Assembly: GCF_000218685.1 (NCBI RefSeq)
Contig: NW_006763290.1
Location: 2,260,792 to 2,324,791 of the forward strand
DNA length: 64,000 bases
DNA from: Serpula lacrymans var. lacrymans S7.9
Taxonomy: Eukaryota; Basidiomycota; Agaricomycetes; Boletales; Serpulaceae
Direction of reading: 5' to 3'
The first letter of the stretch is position 1, and every line of letters starts with the position of its first letter. Under the pieces are notes generated by a model. That model saw only the letters and a program-made list of their open reading frames with translations, was not told where the DNA came from and searched no databases. The translations under genes and the position numbers were made by a program. This document shows positions 10,856 to 22,573 of this stretch, one piece after another.

Positions 10856-13800
10856 ATGGTTGGCACAAAACCTTTGCCAGATGACCTCAACGCTATTCTC
10901 TCACATATGCAAGGAAAACAAATAGTCCAACGCAAGATTGCCCGCAAGTCTTCCAAGAATACAATAAGGTCTTTATGGTCTCGAAAATCTACAAAGAAGT
11001 CCCCAGAGTCTGGTCCTATTGTCACGGCCAAGTCTACCTGCATGGATGACTCTCAACAAATCGTTGATCCGGAAGACAGTCTGAACGGCCAGCCAGAGTT
11101 GTCTGACACCCTCCATTCCATTCTGTCTCGCTCAATCATTCCAGATCCTTTGGGCGAACTCCCTGCTTGGTTCAAGAAGGAGTCTGACATGGCTGCCGCC
11201 AATATGTCCACCTACAGAATCAAATATCCCCTTCATAATCCTCTAGGCCCTAGATGGTACAAAAATCACCACCTTATTCCTCCTGCTCAGCTCAATCCTG
11301 GAAATCGGCCACCTTCCTTTTTCTCTCCTTCTTTTCCTCCCATGGCCTCAGCCATTTCTCATGACCCCTCAGAAGAGACGACGCGAGTTCCTGATCCAAG
11401 TAAAACTCCGTCTGGATCTCCTCTCCCAACCCCCAGTTCTTCCCAAGTACGTATACCGGACATTGAAAGAATATCTCGCAGTCGCAAGACTTCCCAGGAC
11501 AACGTCGATATGCTTGATGTTTCAGATCCCTGGGGTACTCACTGGCACCACCAGTCACCATACGATGCAGGCTCCAATACAAGCCCGATCTCAGTAGATA
11601 CTTCAGAGGCAAGCGCTCTATAACCTGTTTCTGTCAGTCACCTCTCAGACTCATATCTGCAGGGTATTACCAAGTGTCGTTCCCGTCTATCTAGTATGAC
11701 TACCACGCAGAGTCGTCGAAAAACCGTCACCCCTTCCCCTTTGTCACAATCTACCTCTGCTCTCCACCTGCAAGCTTCTGATACAGTTCATGTTTCACGT
11801 AAACTCAGCAAACGTCGTAAACCTGTGTTAGGTGGGCTCTTTGGCGGATACACGCAACGTCTTGATGTCAATACACCACTTCATGCTCCAGCACCCATCA
11901 CACAGGTTGATCCCCCTTTGCGAACGTCCCAACAATCGATGCTGCCCGATGGGTTACAGAGCGGTAGCGCAGTGTCGAAGCGCCATTCTGCTTTACCATA
12001 TTCAACGCTGCTCCTCCCAAATGCTTCCACATCAGCTCTATCGCGCAGTTCTTCTATGAATAAGCAGGAGAGGCGTGAAAGTGTTTTGGGACGACTGGCG
12101 AGGAAATTCAGCGTCCTGAAGAAATCTTCTCAAGGTTCGTACATGGATACAAGGGATATAATCGAAGATGAATTGGACCATGTAGATGCTTCTAGGATGC
12201 CCCAAAGTGATAATCGTGACTCGACCATCTTCCAGTGGCAGGCTTCGTCAGAGAAGCTAATTACAGAGAAGAAGCCCATGGACTCCGTGAGACGCGTTCC
12301 GCCTCCTCGTGTAGCTTCAGACATGGTACATCTTGAGGCTGGTGTTCACGAATTGGAGACGAGTCATGTCTTTTATGATCCCAGGTCGTCCATCTCGTTC
12401 GAGGCACCTTATTCTATCGGTAAATTGACCATTGCGAATCCTGATGCACCCAGCTCTGTTGGTACAACTTCAGTTAAATCGCTCGCATCTTTACCACCAG
12501 AACACCAGGTTAACTGTGTACTTGGGTCAACAGAACCACCAAGTGATCATGTCCTTGGCTCTGAGCAGCCTATCTCAGAACCTGCCGTCGCGGGAACGGA
12601 TAGATTGTCATTCAAATCAAAGATACAGTCTTCTACATTCGTTAAGGCTGGACTTGGTCCAGCCATTGACCAGCAACCAATCACCACAACATTGCATCCC
12701 GGTCCGGTTACGCAACAGGCACCGGTGTTATCTCTCAAGCCTGCGACTCCCTCCAAGCAAAGTGAGGGAGGCAAAGTATTTCTGGCCCAGCAATTGTCAT
12801 CTGGGATGGTTGCAGCATTCTCCCCCTTGGCGGATGACTCCCCTTTGTCTAAAGCCTCTGTGCTAGCGAACCCGCCCACACCATATCATTCTCCCGGGGC
12901 AGGTGCTGACTTGCCGTCAACAACGGTAGATAAGCCTCCTGCTAATTGGCCCGATGAGAGGTTGCCTGCTCGTGATACCTCTCCGACTATGCATGCGGGA
13001 AGCGAACGTGACCCTCGAATAGCAAAGTCGAGTTCTCTCGCTAGTAGAAAGACGGAGACCTTTAAACTCGTGCGGACACCGTCTGACCATATTTCAGCTT
13101 TAGGTGATACTATCATAAATAACGGTGAACAATGGGCTGTCGTCAATTCTGTGCAGGCTCCCCGTCGAAGTAAAACCAACAAAGTAGAAAAGGGAGAGAG
13201 GATCTCCAAAAAAGCAAGTGATCGCGAAAGTGGCAGGAAAGAACGTAAGCGGCTAGGCACATTCGCTGCTGATAGTCCTGCAGACTACCAGCGTAGAACA
13301 TTCAGTCAAGCTCAAAAAACACCTGTGAATGGGGACCATGTCGAATATTCGTCAGCGGAATTTCCTTCGATCAGACCTTCTCGTGCTCGTAGCCTTGATG
13401 TGCCGCCCCGCCCTGGTATTGCTCAACCTGTCATGTCTTCATATCACGGAGACACGACAAACCGCAATAAGGGCAATGACACACAGCGTGAAGGGAGTCG
13501 ACAACGGTCTGCACACAGTGGTAGCAGATATCAACTTACTTTCCCTATTCCAAATGTTGTATCTCATGTTGAACATTTTCCTTCTACGTCAGCTCGGCCC
13601 ACATCCGAATTATCTGCTGCAGATATCAACGCTCTCAGGGCCCGTGAAATTTGGGAAATGGACCGCTTATGGAAGGGGCGCACTATGTATCATGGTGCGC
13701 CTGAGGTCAGTGTGATAAACACGCCCCCTAGCACGAGGGATTCCAGACACTTTCTACCCTACAGCGAATCGGCCAGAGATAACATATCCACGCGCAGCGT

Positions 13801-14185
13801 GGGTCATGGCTCTAGTCACACGTCTTACGTGGTGCAAACGCCTTTTCAAGCCCATCCTATCCCTGCGACCGTCTTTTATGCCAACATGCCTTCTGTGCCG
13901 CCTCCGATGATTATTGTACCTCCGTGCGGACAGCCTGCACGGCCTTCGTCTTCACTTCATGACTACTCCGCAACTTACAAATCTTTACCAGATTCTTTCA
14001 CCTTCCCTTCCAAAGAATCGTTGATAGAGCACATGTCCTCTCGGCCTTCCAATCCTCTGCCTTCCCCTCCTCAGGAGTCTACATACCAGCCTGCTGCATT
14101 ACCATCTCTCACAGACCCAAATAGCAGTGGGTCTGCAGTCGAGTATTGGACGGCAAAGTATACTAGCGTGACCACCGCACATTGA
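10856..14185 (+). CDS. Conserved low-complexity Agaricomycete protein of unknown function, 1091 aa
   Basis: Two exons, 10856-11608 and 11663-14185, joined across a 54-bp GC-AG intron (GAG|GCAAGC ... CTGCAG). Without splicing, an in-frame TAA at 11621-11623 would stop translation; the frame is the same on both sides. ATG 10856 has a favourable context and is followed by KPLPDDL. The protein is Ser/Pro/Thr-rich and largely disordered. It has a basic Lys/Arg/Ser segment at about residues 25-50, a DPWGTHWHHQSPYDAG motif near 223, repeated basic RRKTV/SKRRKPV patches after the junction, a predicted helical block ALRAREIWEMDRLWKGR near 907, and a proline-rich tail (NPLPSPPQESTYQPAALP) near 1045. 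I recognise these blocks as shared by other mushroom-forming fungi, but no function is known to me. CpG content is visibly higher than in the flanking elements, consistent with a host gene under selection. Confidence 0.85.
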
Positions 14186-15328
14186 CCTATCCTATGCACC
14201 GATACATACCCGGACTACGTAGATGACTATTCATACACGGTTTTCTTCTGGTTTTTGGGACTGCACTAGTGCCTTTCTTTCAATCATCGACTTGACTTGT
14301 TTGACCCGTCCAAGCCTGAAAATAATTTACCACCAAACCTGGCCAGACTGATCGTACCAATGTCTAAATTATTGTCACAAATATTGCACTGCAGCACCTG
14401 GACGGCAACCCCGGTGGCTGCCGAACAGGCCCTAAGTTACCGGCCGGGGAGATGACGGTGAAATCTAGTCTGGTCCGAAGTAAGGACCTTTGGCAGGAAC
14501 CCCCGCTTCGGTAGTAATAGAGAAGGCACCATGAGCGGCACATTCGGCTTGAACTCGGCATTTTGTGGCTAGTCACACCAGGAAAAAGCACATAAAGGTT
14601 TCAGCTGAAACAGCTACTGTAGAGAACAAATGTTATGTATTTGATCCCTACTATTGTATCACAACTACGACAATTATGTAGCACCTTGAACCTATATGAC
14701 TCTGAATATCCCATTTCTTCTTGCCCACATTTTGGTTCAGGTGTGTCTGCAATTTGTAGCGGCGTTTTAATTGGAGTGGCTGACAGTTTCACTATCTCAA
14801 TGGCTCAGCATCTGTTTGAGATGGAAGAAAAATATGAAACTAGTGTTGTTTGTGACCTGAGAGCTTCACTATCAACTCTACCGGTTCACACGGAGGCTAA
14901 GTGGTGAGTTACGCTGGCTGAAACAATAGCTAGCCTTTACTGTGATGCTAGGCTATATTCAATCGGAGCGGTTGAATTTAAAATTGAGGTGCAAAAGAGC
15001 TCAATATTCGTGTTATTGGCTCCGAAGGGGGGGTTCACGCCAAATGGTCTTACTTTGGTGCAGACCTTATTTACAAGATATTGACTTATCATATATTGAA
15101 TTAGGTAAGCAAGGGAGACTAGGTGAAATCGGGCATGGGGGCATGGGGGCATACAGTCGAAATAGAACCCGCAATGTCGAGAATTTCTTTAGTCTCGAAC
15201 CCAGAGCTAGCACTCCGCGCGCTAGCGTCTGGGGACATTTGATATGGGCCGAGTGCATTGAGTCATGCTCAATTAGCCGAGCACTTGTAATGTAGTGTAA
15301 AAATAGATTTATTATCTTATCTTCTACC
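14186..15328. other. Intergenic region with a GC-rich fold-back block
   Basis: No gene recognised. A GC-rich stretch at about 14385-14530 contains GGCTGCCGAACAGGCCCTAA, whose reverse complement resembles a Tourist/PIF-type transposon end, followed by TTACCGGCCGGGG and, about 60 bp on, its imperfect complement CCCCCGCTTCGGTAGTAA. Near 15195-15230 there is another dyad (CCCAGAGCTAGC ... GCTAGCGTCTGGG). The 90-codon open stretch at 14635-14907 has no start context or support. Confidence 0.4.
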
Positions 15329-17440
15329 ATGACCGACATGATGGACTGTGAGATTAATACTACTGTGACTGGCGGGCATTTCGACGACGAAGACAACCCC
15401 TTCACACCTTTGGCACGCAGTAGTGTACATACATTGTCTAATTCTACTGACACAGACTGCAACAGTGATTCCAAGGACCCTCCCCACCTGCCAATTCAGG
15501 TGCAACACATGGCATACCTCAAGAGCAAATTCCACAGCAGTCCTGTCCTCAAAATTCAAGCAATTCTAAACTACATATCTTCTCTTGGCCTCAACCTCTC
15601 TTCATTTCTCAATTATCTAAGCTGAGGAGACCACGAGTGTACTACAGACCCCAAGATTTGCTACGAACGGACAAACCTCATGGTCAGCAAAAAATTACCC
15701 GAGATATTGAAATGTTGGTCCAAGCCACCGCACACACATGGCACACAACGCACGGGCAAGTGGAGCAAAGGCAGTCCTGGAGGAGTGTTAATTTGGTTAA
15801 GTAGGAGAGGTGCTTGATGACAAGTTGCAGAGGATTCAGGACCTTGCAAAATGCCCTCTTGAAGATGTCTTTGAGGAGGGGGCCTTACCAGCCTCTTCAT
15901 TGAAGACCTCGTCCTCAAGCTTCAAAGCCCTGGTCTTTGATGGCACACCCGTGCTATGGAAACTACTACAGCGTCTAACAAGGACCAAGGCCCAGGAAAA
16001 ACGCAACACAAAGCAGAGCACTGACCTGGTAAGTATCAAAACTTTCTCTTACTCCTGTCAACTCATGATATACAGGTCATTATTTTGATAATTTTCCAAA
16101 TTATGTTTTCTTGTTCACACCACCACAACCAATGGGCAAAACTTCTTACCACATTTCTTCGCTCAAAAGGCATAGCCGCCTAAAGCCTTGACCTCCTTTG
16201 CACTCTGTGTGTCATCATGAGCCACTGGTGGACAACCCATGCATTCAGTGCCATTTTCGCCAACCAGATGGGGAAAGTACGGAAGCAAATCAAGCAAATG
16301 CCATTCATCATATCCCACCAATCTCAACATCCCCTTCCGAGTATATTTGCAGCGAGTTGACAACCACAGTCAATTTGATAGTGGTACAGCTACAACAGTG
16401 TATTTCCTGCCCAATGCCCCGCCCATCAAGCCACTTTGCAACCATACTTTACAAGAGCACCAAGCCAATGGACACAAGACGCCTCTCACGTTAAAGCAAA
16501 TACAACAACTTGAGCGCCAGGCTGCTCCCTCTTGCCATCAGCGTGATCTAGTGCAAGTGCTATCTTTCACAGGTGCCTGAGTTTGGATTCACAATGTACA
16601 AGGAACAATCTTCCTCTGTCTTTACGCCGCCAAAACCCGTTCATATGCTTCCCTCTGGGGAAGCATATATCACAGAACAGTATATGCTCGGCACAGTTCA
16701 CATTGAAGAAGCCAGCTACAAAGGCAACAACAAACTACTGACCGAGTGGTTCAAGAAACTTGGCCTCAACTCCCAACATGAACAACAGATGACCAGACTC
16801 AATTGTGTTATACCTTGGGTTGGTGACCAGCTCGCTGTTGAATGGCTCCGTGCTGAAGACCACAATTCATTTGATCGCATGGATTGAATGATCCCCATCT
16901 TTGGATGGTTCCATCTACAGATGGTGTTCACAAACTCAATCCACAAACAATACCTAGGTACTAGTGCAGGGTGTGGACTCATGCACACTTTTATGCTGCT
17001 CGAGAGGAAACAACTTAGCTATGTACAGACCAAAGGACCCTTCCATCAAAACCTTCACGAGGCCATTTGCCACGTTGCCAAAGCACATTTCCGCACATGT
17101 TGGCAATGTTAACAAGCTCACAGATCTTCGTACAAAATCCCCCGCCCAATTACAAAATATGGCCAAAATCATTCTTACAAAGATGTCCTCCAGTGACTTG
17201 CTGGAAGACATGCTGCTGGAATCAACTGAAAAGCAAGACCCCGACAAGCTATCCTTTGGAATTGCGATGTGTTGTGATACCTCGGTGTGACGGACACCAT
17301 TCAAAACAGCAATGTTGGCATTATGCAAGACTCCCTGCCTCATTTATTATACCGGTTTGCTGGAGGCGGTAATTCTAAGTATACTATTGAAGTCCTGGAG
17401 CTCCTACAGTGCATCTATCATGAGTGGCCGCCTAAAGTAT
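15329..17440 (+). pseudogene. DUF6589-family gene relic A (5' and middle part)
   Basis: Blocks recognisable as the DUF6589 family, widespread in Agaricomycetes: ILNYISSLGLNLSSFLNYLS near 15560-15620; a domain near 15807-16029 ending at a GTAAGT donor; IPFRVYLQRVDN near 16340-16380; the open stretch 16573-16884 with PWVGDQLAVEWLRAED; then PIFGWFHLQM, HKQYLGT and finally LLYRFAGGGNSKYTIEVLELL near 17345-17410. The usual Tyr-Asp-Asn block is damaged (YPTNLN). Stops at 15622 and 16885-16887 replace Trp codons (TGG to TGA). The 3' third, which should carry the conserved QEH block, is missing because a Copia-derived repeat starts at about 17477. The function of the family is unknown to me; see the findings for a transposase-like interpretation. 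Confidence 0.75.
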
Positions 17441-17476
17441 GGTACATATTTACATTTGTGACTTTTCACTGGGCAC

Positions 17477-18047
17477 CATGATGATGGTGTAATGGCAACA
17501 AACATTTAAGACTCAGAACAACTCAGCTGGCAGGATTCAATCAAATTTCAGGAAAATAGTCACACAAGGAATTATGTCACATGTAACATGTTCATCATTG
17601 GACTGCAGCTTTGATTCACAATCAAAGCTGCAGTTCAAGGATGAAAACAGTCTGGAAGATAATTAGAAATAATTTCAAAAAAATCCTGTGGACAAGGGTT
17701 GAATATAAGGAAGATATGAGTTTGAAATGTTTCATAATAAATGCTTAGGATCAATGATAATGCAATTTAGAGTGGATCCTTGGATAATTTTATAAATATT
17801 ATCTACAAAATATTCTCTTTATGTTGCGTGCCTTGAGCATGATTATTTTGTAAGTATTTTTCATATAATATATGAGACAGTAGTACAATTATTTTACTAA
17901 AAATTCCAGACTCAAAGCTGTGAGGACAGGCAAATGATATTAGGGATTATATTTTAAAATTTTACTTCATATTTTTCTTAGATATAATTGGTATATTTTT
18001 ACAAATAAATCACTGTAAGATCACACTGCAAGTCTAGCTATTATAAG
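17477..18047 (+). repeat. Copia 3'-end-derived repeat (family R1)
   Basis: About 570 bp of AT-rich DNA that matches two arms of the inverted duplication at 47.4-48.8 kb: GATGGTGTAATGGCAAC at the left and ATATTAGGGATTATAT ... CTAGCTA at the right. Relative to the 47.5-kb copy it carries an extra stretch of about 150 bp that begins with a perfect hairpin at 17602-17634. No open frame. It separates DUF6589 relic A from the Copia relic on the other strand. Confidence 0.6.
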
Positions 18048-19850
18048 TCGATCCCCACAGTGACAGTAGCAAGGTAGGGAATGTCCTTCATCAAAGCAGC
18101 AATATTGGAAGTCTTGGGAGACATAATCAAGCCCATTATCAGGTAAGTGCTGAGGATACTGAAGTACAGCTGGTGGGCCAATATCTCCCCCTGGACCTGG
18201 TGCAGGGACATTCTCATTCAGGCCCAATGGCATGGATAGTGAAGGTGGAGTAGGGGGTGGAGGTGGGATATTGTCAGAAGACCTTTTCAAGCCAGGGAAG
18301 TAGCGCTCATCAAAATCAGCTCTGTCAGAGATAATGGTGCACTTGGTGGTAGGATTGTAGAATTTCCATCCCTTAAAACCCTCAGGGTAACCAATAAACA
18401 CACATTTCTCCATATGAGAGCCAAAGACACCTCTCTTGTCCTTTTGCACATGCACATAGGCAGTGCAGCCCCAAACGCAAAGGTGAGACATGTCAGGCTT
18501 GCGTCCATACCACAACTCAAAGGGAGTGGCATGGGCCACTGCATCAGTGTGACACCTGTTCCAGATCTCTCTGTATCAGTTTCTTGACATCAGCATGATG
18601 GTGGTGAGCCAATCTGCAATGCCAGAGTGTCAAATCAAGTGGTATAGTCACAGTAAAATATCCCAATTCAACGCAAGCTGCAGTAGATCCATCAAGGAAT
18701 GCTGCATTGTTGTCATTGATAGCTGCAGTAAATAATACAGTGTTGTCATGCATAAAGGACATGCAATGAGACAAAATGGTGACGTTGAAACCACTTTGAT
18801 GAGTTAAATACAAGACTGAGAGGAGATTATTTCGAAGATCTGGTACATGGAGCACTCTAGAGAATTCCACAGCCCTTGCCACTTTGCCATTGATCACAGG
18901 ATTAAACACCACAGTACCAAACCAGCTTGGCACACAATATGGGGTATAGTGGTGCACCCAATGACGATAAGGTGTTACGATAACACAATTTTCGGACCTT
19001 CTCTTTACTTTTATTCTCCGCTTTAACCTTGTACTTTAGCTTTCACACATGGTGCCACGCGGCACTTCCCCTTTTTGTCCAAACTCCTCTTTCTCGCGCC
19101 GCGTTGCCTTTCTTCTTATTATAGAGACAACTCTCTCACACAGTGGAGCTGGCCATGCAGGCTAGGCCCCATAACATCATCAGCCACTGTCGCTATCAAC
19201 TGTATAGTACATATGTACAAATAACCCTGTAGTAGTATATATACCCCAATAGATCCAGGAGACTCCTCAGCGAGTCCTCCTGTTGTTAACCAACAAACTC
19301 TCTGCAGCCTAAAGGCGTAACCACTCCCTCATCATCTTCCTTATAGTGTGTTTCTGTGTGCGCCAGAGTAACTAACTCTTGGTTATTACATAAGGTGTCA
19401 TATGAAAAGTGGTGCCTGTGTCTGCATTCCAATCAATTTGAGCATCAAGTTGGAGAGGGCAGTGAGGATCAGAGGGATGAATGGAACAAAGACTTGCATT
19501 TCCAGCTGATTTAGTGACCACAGTAGTGGAATTGGCATTGTTGGGCAAAGATTTGGGTTGCTGAGAGGTATTCTGAGTGTTGCTGGAGCCTGCCTGAGCC
19601 TTGTTGCCATGCTTGTAGTGGTTCTGAGCACCTTCCACTGCCTGTTTGCGACCGATAATGTATCTGTGGCATTTATCCTGGGTATGACCAAGTAAACCAC
19701 AGAAATCACACTGAACGCAAGTAGAGGTACTGGATTGGTTGCAATGATGGCAGTTACAATGGGTGCAGGTGCTATTGGCAGTGGTAGGTGAAGAATGCAA
19801 GGCAGAATTGACTTCAGCACAACGACACTCACTCCTTGTGTACATTTCCT
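18048..19850 (-). pseudogene. Ty1/Copia gag-pol relic (zinc knuckle, protease, GAG-pre-integrase, integrase end)
   Basis: Read on the minus strand from 19845: an intact zinc knuckle CDFCGLLGHTQDKC near 19668-19710, a protease block NADTGTTFHM interrupted by a solo LTR at 18973-19390, then a GAG-pre-integrase domain (VARAVEFSRVLHVPDLRNNL, TLWHCRLAHHHHADV) in 18544-18957. Next comes the integrase C-terminal domain (TPFELWYGRKPDMSHLCVWG, FIGYPEGFKGWKFYNP) in 18021-18539. The catalytic integrase core that belongs between the last two is deleted at about 18540. The N-terminal half of gag, the reverse transcriptase and RNase H are absent. Target repeats TAAGG flank the LTR, so the two parts were once continuous. 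Confidence 0.88.
18973..19390 (+). repeat. Solo LTR, family A, in the Copia relic
   Basis: 418 bp, beginning TGTTACGATAACAC and ending GGTTATTACA, flanked by TAAGG at 18968-18972 and 19391-19395. The TATA and AGCGAGTCCT blocks are intact. Its removal rejoins the Copia protease frame. Confidence 0.94.
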
Positions 19851-19929
19851 TTGCTTAGTTGATTAGATGACTCTTTGACAAATCTGCAGACCCTACATAT
19901 GTACTCCTGCCTCCTCATTCAAAGAATCC

Positions 19930-20545
19930 ACTAGGATTTACTTTGTTCAATAAGGTGCTGGCAGCACTGGTTACACAACTTGATACAATAGTATTAACCT
20001 TACAAAGCCATGGATTGATGGATAAGGTTGAGCAGTGGGGGAAAGTTAAGCAATTAGAAGGGGGGGATACCATGGTTGCTGCAGCATTTGCAAAAGCACA
20101 GAGCAATAGAAGTGATTTCACATTTATATGGGTAAGTCATGTTCGTCCCACACTTTTAAAATTTACTTACCATTTTGAAACCCATTCAAGGTTGAAGGCC
20201 TAGTTGATAAATATGCGCATCAGCATGACAAATTGCCAAGTTACGAAATGAAAACATACTTTGGGAAGCAGCAGCATATTATTGTCATAGAACTTCCTGT
20301 CTCTGCCCCCCTCAAGCTCAATGAACCAACCTACTGTAGTCATTCTTGCTGCTATACAGCCCTGTAAACTAGAATGCCACAACTCGCCCAATAATGGTTA
20401 TTATTCAAAACTAGGATCAATGATTGTCCTAAACATAATTTGCATCCAGTGTGTTGTTGGAAGGATCCCAGTTGATAATAAATGAGCTCCGATTGACTGT
20501 AGTGGTGGCCTTGCTCAGGCAATTTACAGTATTATGGACCAGACC
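19930..20545 (+). pseudogene. 3' part of an element-associated Agaricomycete hypothetical gene
   Basis: Two exons: 19930-20131, ending FIW at a GTAAGT donor, and 20191-20545, starting VEGLVDKYAHQHDKLPSYEM after ATTCAAG. Later blocks are GKQQHIIVIELP, TTVVILAAIQPCKLE and NIICIQCVVGRIPVDN. A TAA near 20483 interrupts the last block, which continues CSGGLAQAIYS. I recognise this as a tail common to many repetitive Agaricomycete hypothetical proteins, with no known function. The 5' part is missing. Confidence 0.5.
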
Positions 20546-21181
20546 AATGATGTATTATGATATCATTATAATATAATAATATGATTTGTAAAGACTAGGG
20601 TATTTCTCAAATCACTCAAAAAAAACTAGCTTTTGAGTTCAGCTTGTGTCCTGGTTCACAGTGGTGAAAATCACTTGGTTCAAAGGTCATAATGAAGGCA
20701 GGATATTCCATACTAATCTATCAGCAACTTAACCTCAAATCATCAAGGATAGGTGATAATGACTAGTAAGCTGGTGATTCCGGAATCACCGCGTAATCAC
20801 CTGTAATTCCGAATCACCAGTTTTCAACTGGTTTCTGATAGTCATTATTCACGCACTTATCCAGTGATAATGCCCTTTTGTGGGTTTCACAGTGGCTAAG
20901 CTTGGCTTGAATTCTTCGGTAAACTCTAGACTTGTGACCAGTTGTGTATGTAAGCTCAACTCATTAACAATTTTGTGAGCTTGCAAACGGACTGGGAAAC
21001 ATGGACATCACAACGGCAGGTCACAGTTGTTTACTGCCAAGCATGATAAGGGACTTAGCCAAAATTTGGTGAAATAATCTATGTTTGCTTGAGTGAATCT
21101 AGTTACACCTCAGGCCATGTATATAGCTTTTTATCCAACAATAATAAGTTCATTTTTGAAAAACAGATATTCTTTTGAGTA
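20546..21181. other. Non-coding stretch with a perfect 18-bp palindrome
   Basis: No gene seen. GGTGATTCCGGAATCACC at 20773-20790 is a perfect palindrome, nested in a wider dyad running from CTGGTGATTC at 20771 to GAATCACCAG ending at 20820. Confidence 0.4.
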
Positions 21182-22573
21182 TTACATTTCACAATCACTG
21201 GAACTGGTATTTGTGTCAATATCAATATCTATCTCATCTCCTTCTTTGCTTTCCTTGTACATGTTGACACCACCCATATCCTCTGTATCCATATTAAGTA
21301 AAATATCCTCTGGCCCTTCAAGTGTGAGTGTCTCTTCTCTCTCATCTTCCCTGGCTGAGTGCTCACAATCTCCCTCTTCCTCCTCTTCCTCCATATCTGT
21401 GTCCTCATCTCCTGCAATTCCTTCAGTAACCACTGTACTGGATTCTCCTGGTAAGTCATTCATAACTGGTGTCATTGTTGCTTCAGTATCCGCAACTGGT
21501 GCAGATATAGGCTGTGTGCTTCCAGGTCCTATGGCTGGCTGTAATTTCCAACGAGCCTGAAGTCTTTTAAAGACCTTATTGTACTCCTCAATTGGGTTGT
21601 TTGTTGCGTCTGTGAGTTGCTGAAGACCAATGGTTGTGACATCCAGCACTGGTAAATCACCCTCATCAAGCTGTCGTCCATGCGTAATAGAATATACTTC
21701 AGGGTCTATGAGACTTGACATGGGTACTAGGATGTCTCTTGTTAAGTCCAACGGCTCATGTGTTAGTCCTTGTTTTGTTCCAAGGAGTGAACTCATTGTT
21801 TCTGACAGATGCCGAAGGATGTTAACACATGGTGCTACCATTTTTAATCACTCCCATGATGCAGAGCTGCCATGGGCTCGGTAAAATTTATTTGCAAAAA
21901 CCTTCTTTAGTTTACTGTTGTTCTGAGTTACACTGTAAAATCACATACCTTTATCCAACAGTTCATATGCTCTTGCATTAAGTCCACTTCAACAAAGCTA
22001 TTCTGTTTCCCTGTTGGATTCACCAGCCAGTTACTGAGAACCAGTTTTCTGCCAAGCATCATAAGGTTAAACAAGTTTCCCATGAAGAAGTAATGCTATA
22101 TACACTACGCTGTCTGGCCAAACACATGACAAGTTGTGTATTGGATACAGCATCTCATATGCATATTTTGAGCAGCCTGTGCCTCGGTAACTGAGGGCTA
22201 TTATCACCCGACCTAAATCTCCATCCTTGACTGCGTCTGTCATCTCCCTTGAAATAATAACATCACAAAAAAAAAGCACAGCATTTTCAAATACCATATC
22301 ACCTGCTTGTATGTTATTGCCCTGGGCATGTTCTTATTGCTCTTGCAAAACTGCAACCAGCTCATTATCAGTATACTTGTCCACAATTGTTCCTGCATGA
22401 TCTTGAGCGTCTCCCATGGTGTGATGGCCTTGGAACAACCTTTGAGTGAGGTTACTGAACTGACCAAGAATAGGCAATATAGAACACATGCATATAAAGA
22501 CACAAATACCAAATCCCTGCACATTTGGAATGGTGGAAAAGAGGTGAGTGTTATGAGACGGCGGTGGAGGCAA

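Noticed and set aside
12432..12866. 144-codon frame inside the 1091-aa gene
   Set aside because: Alternative-frame shadow of a Ser/Pro-rich coding region.
14635..14907. Open stretch with HFGSGVSAICSGVLIGVADS, faintly like a V-ATPase proteolipid subunit
   Set aside because: Only a few residues match, spacing is wrong, and no exons before or after continue the resemblance.
15190..15240. GGGTTCGAGACT on the minus strand with a nearby stem, suggestive of a tRNA
   Set aside because: No acceptor, D or anticodon arms could be built around it.
21093..21560. 155-codon Ser-rich plus-strand frame
   Set aside because: It is the complement of the acidic, Glu/Asp-rich tail of DUF6589 relic B, where the homology clearly lies.
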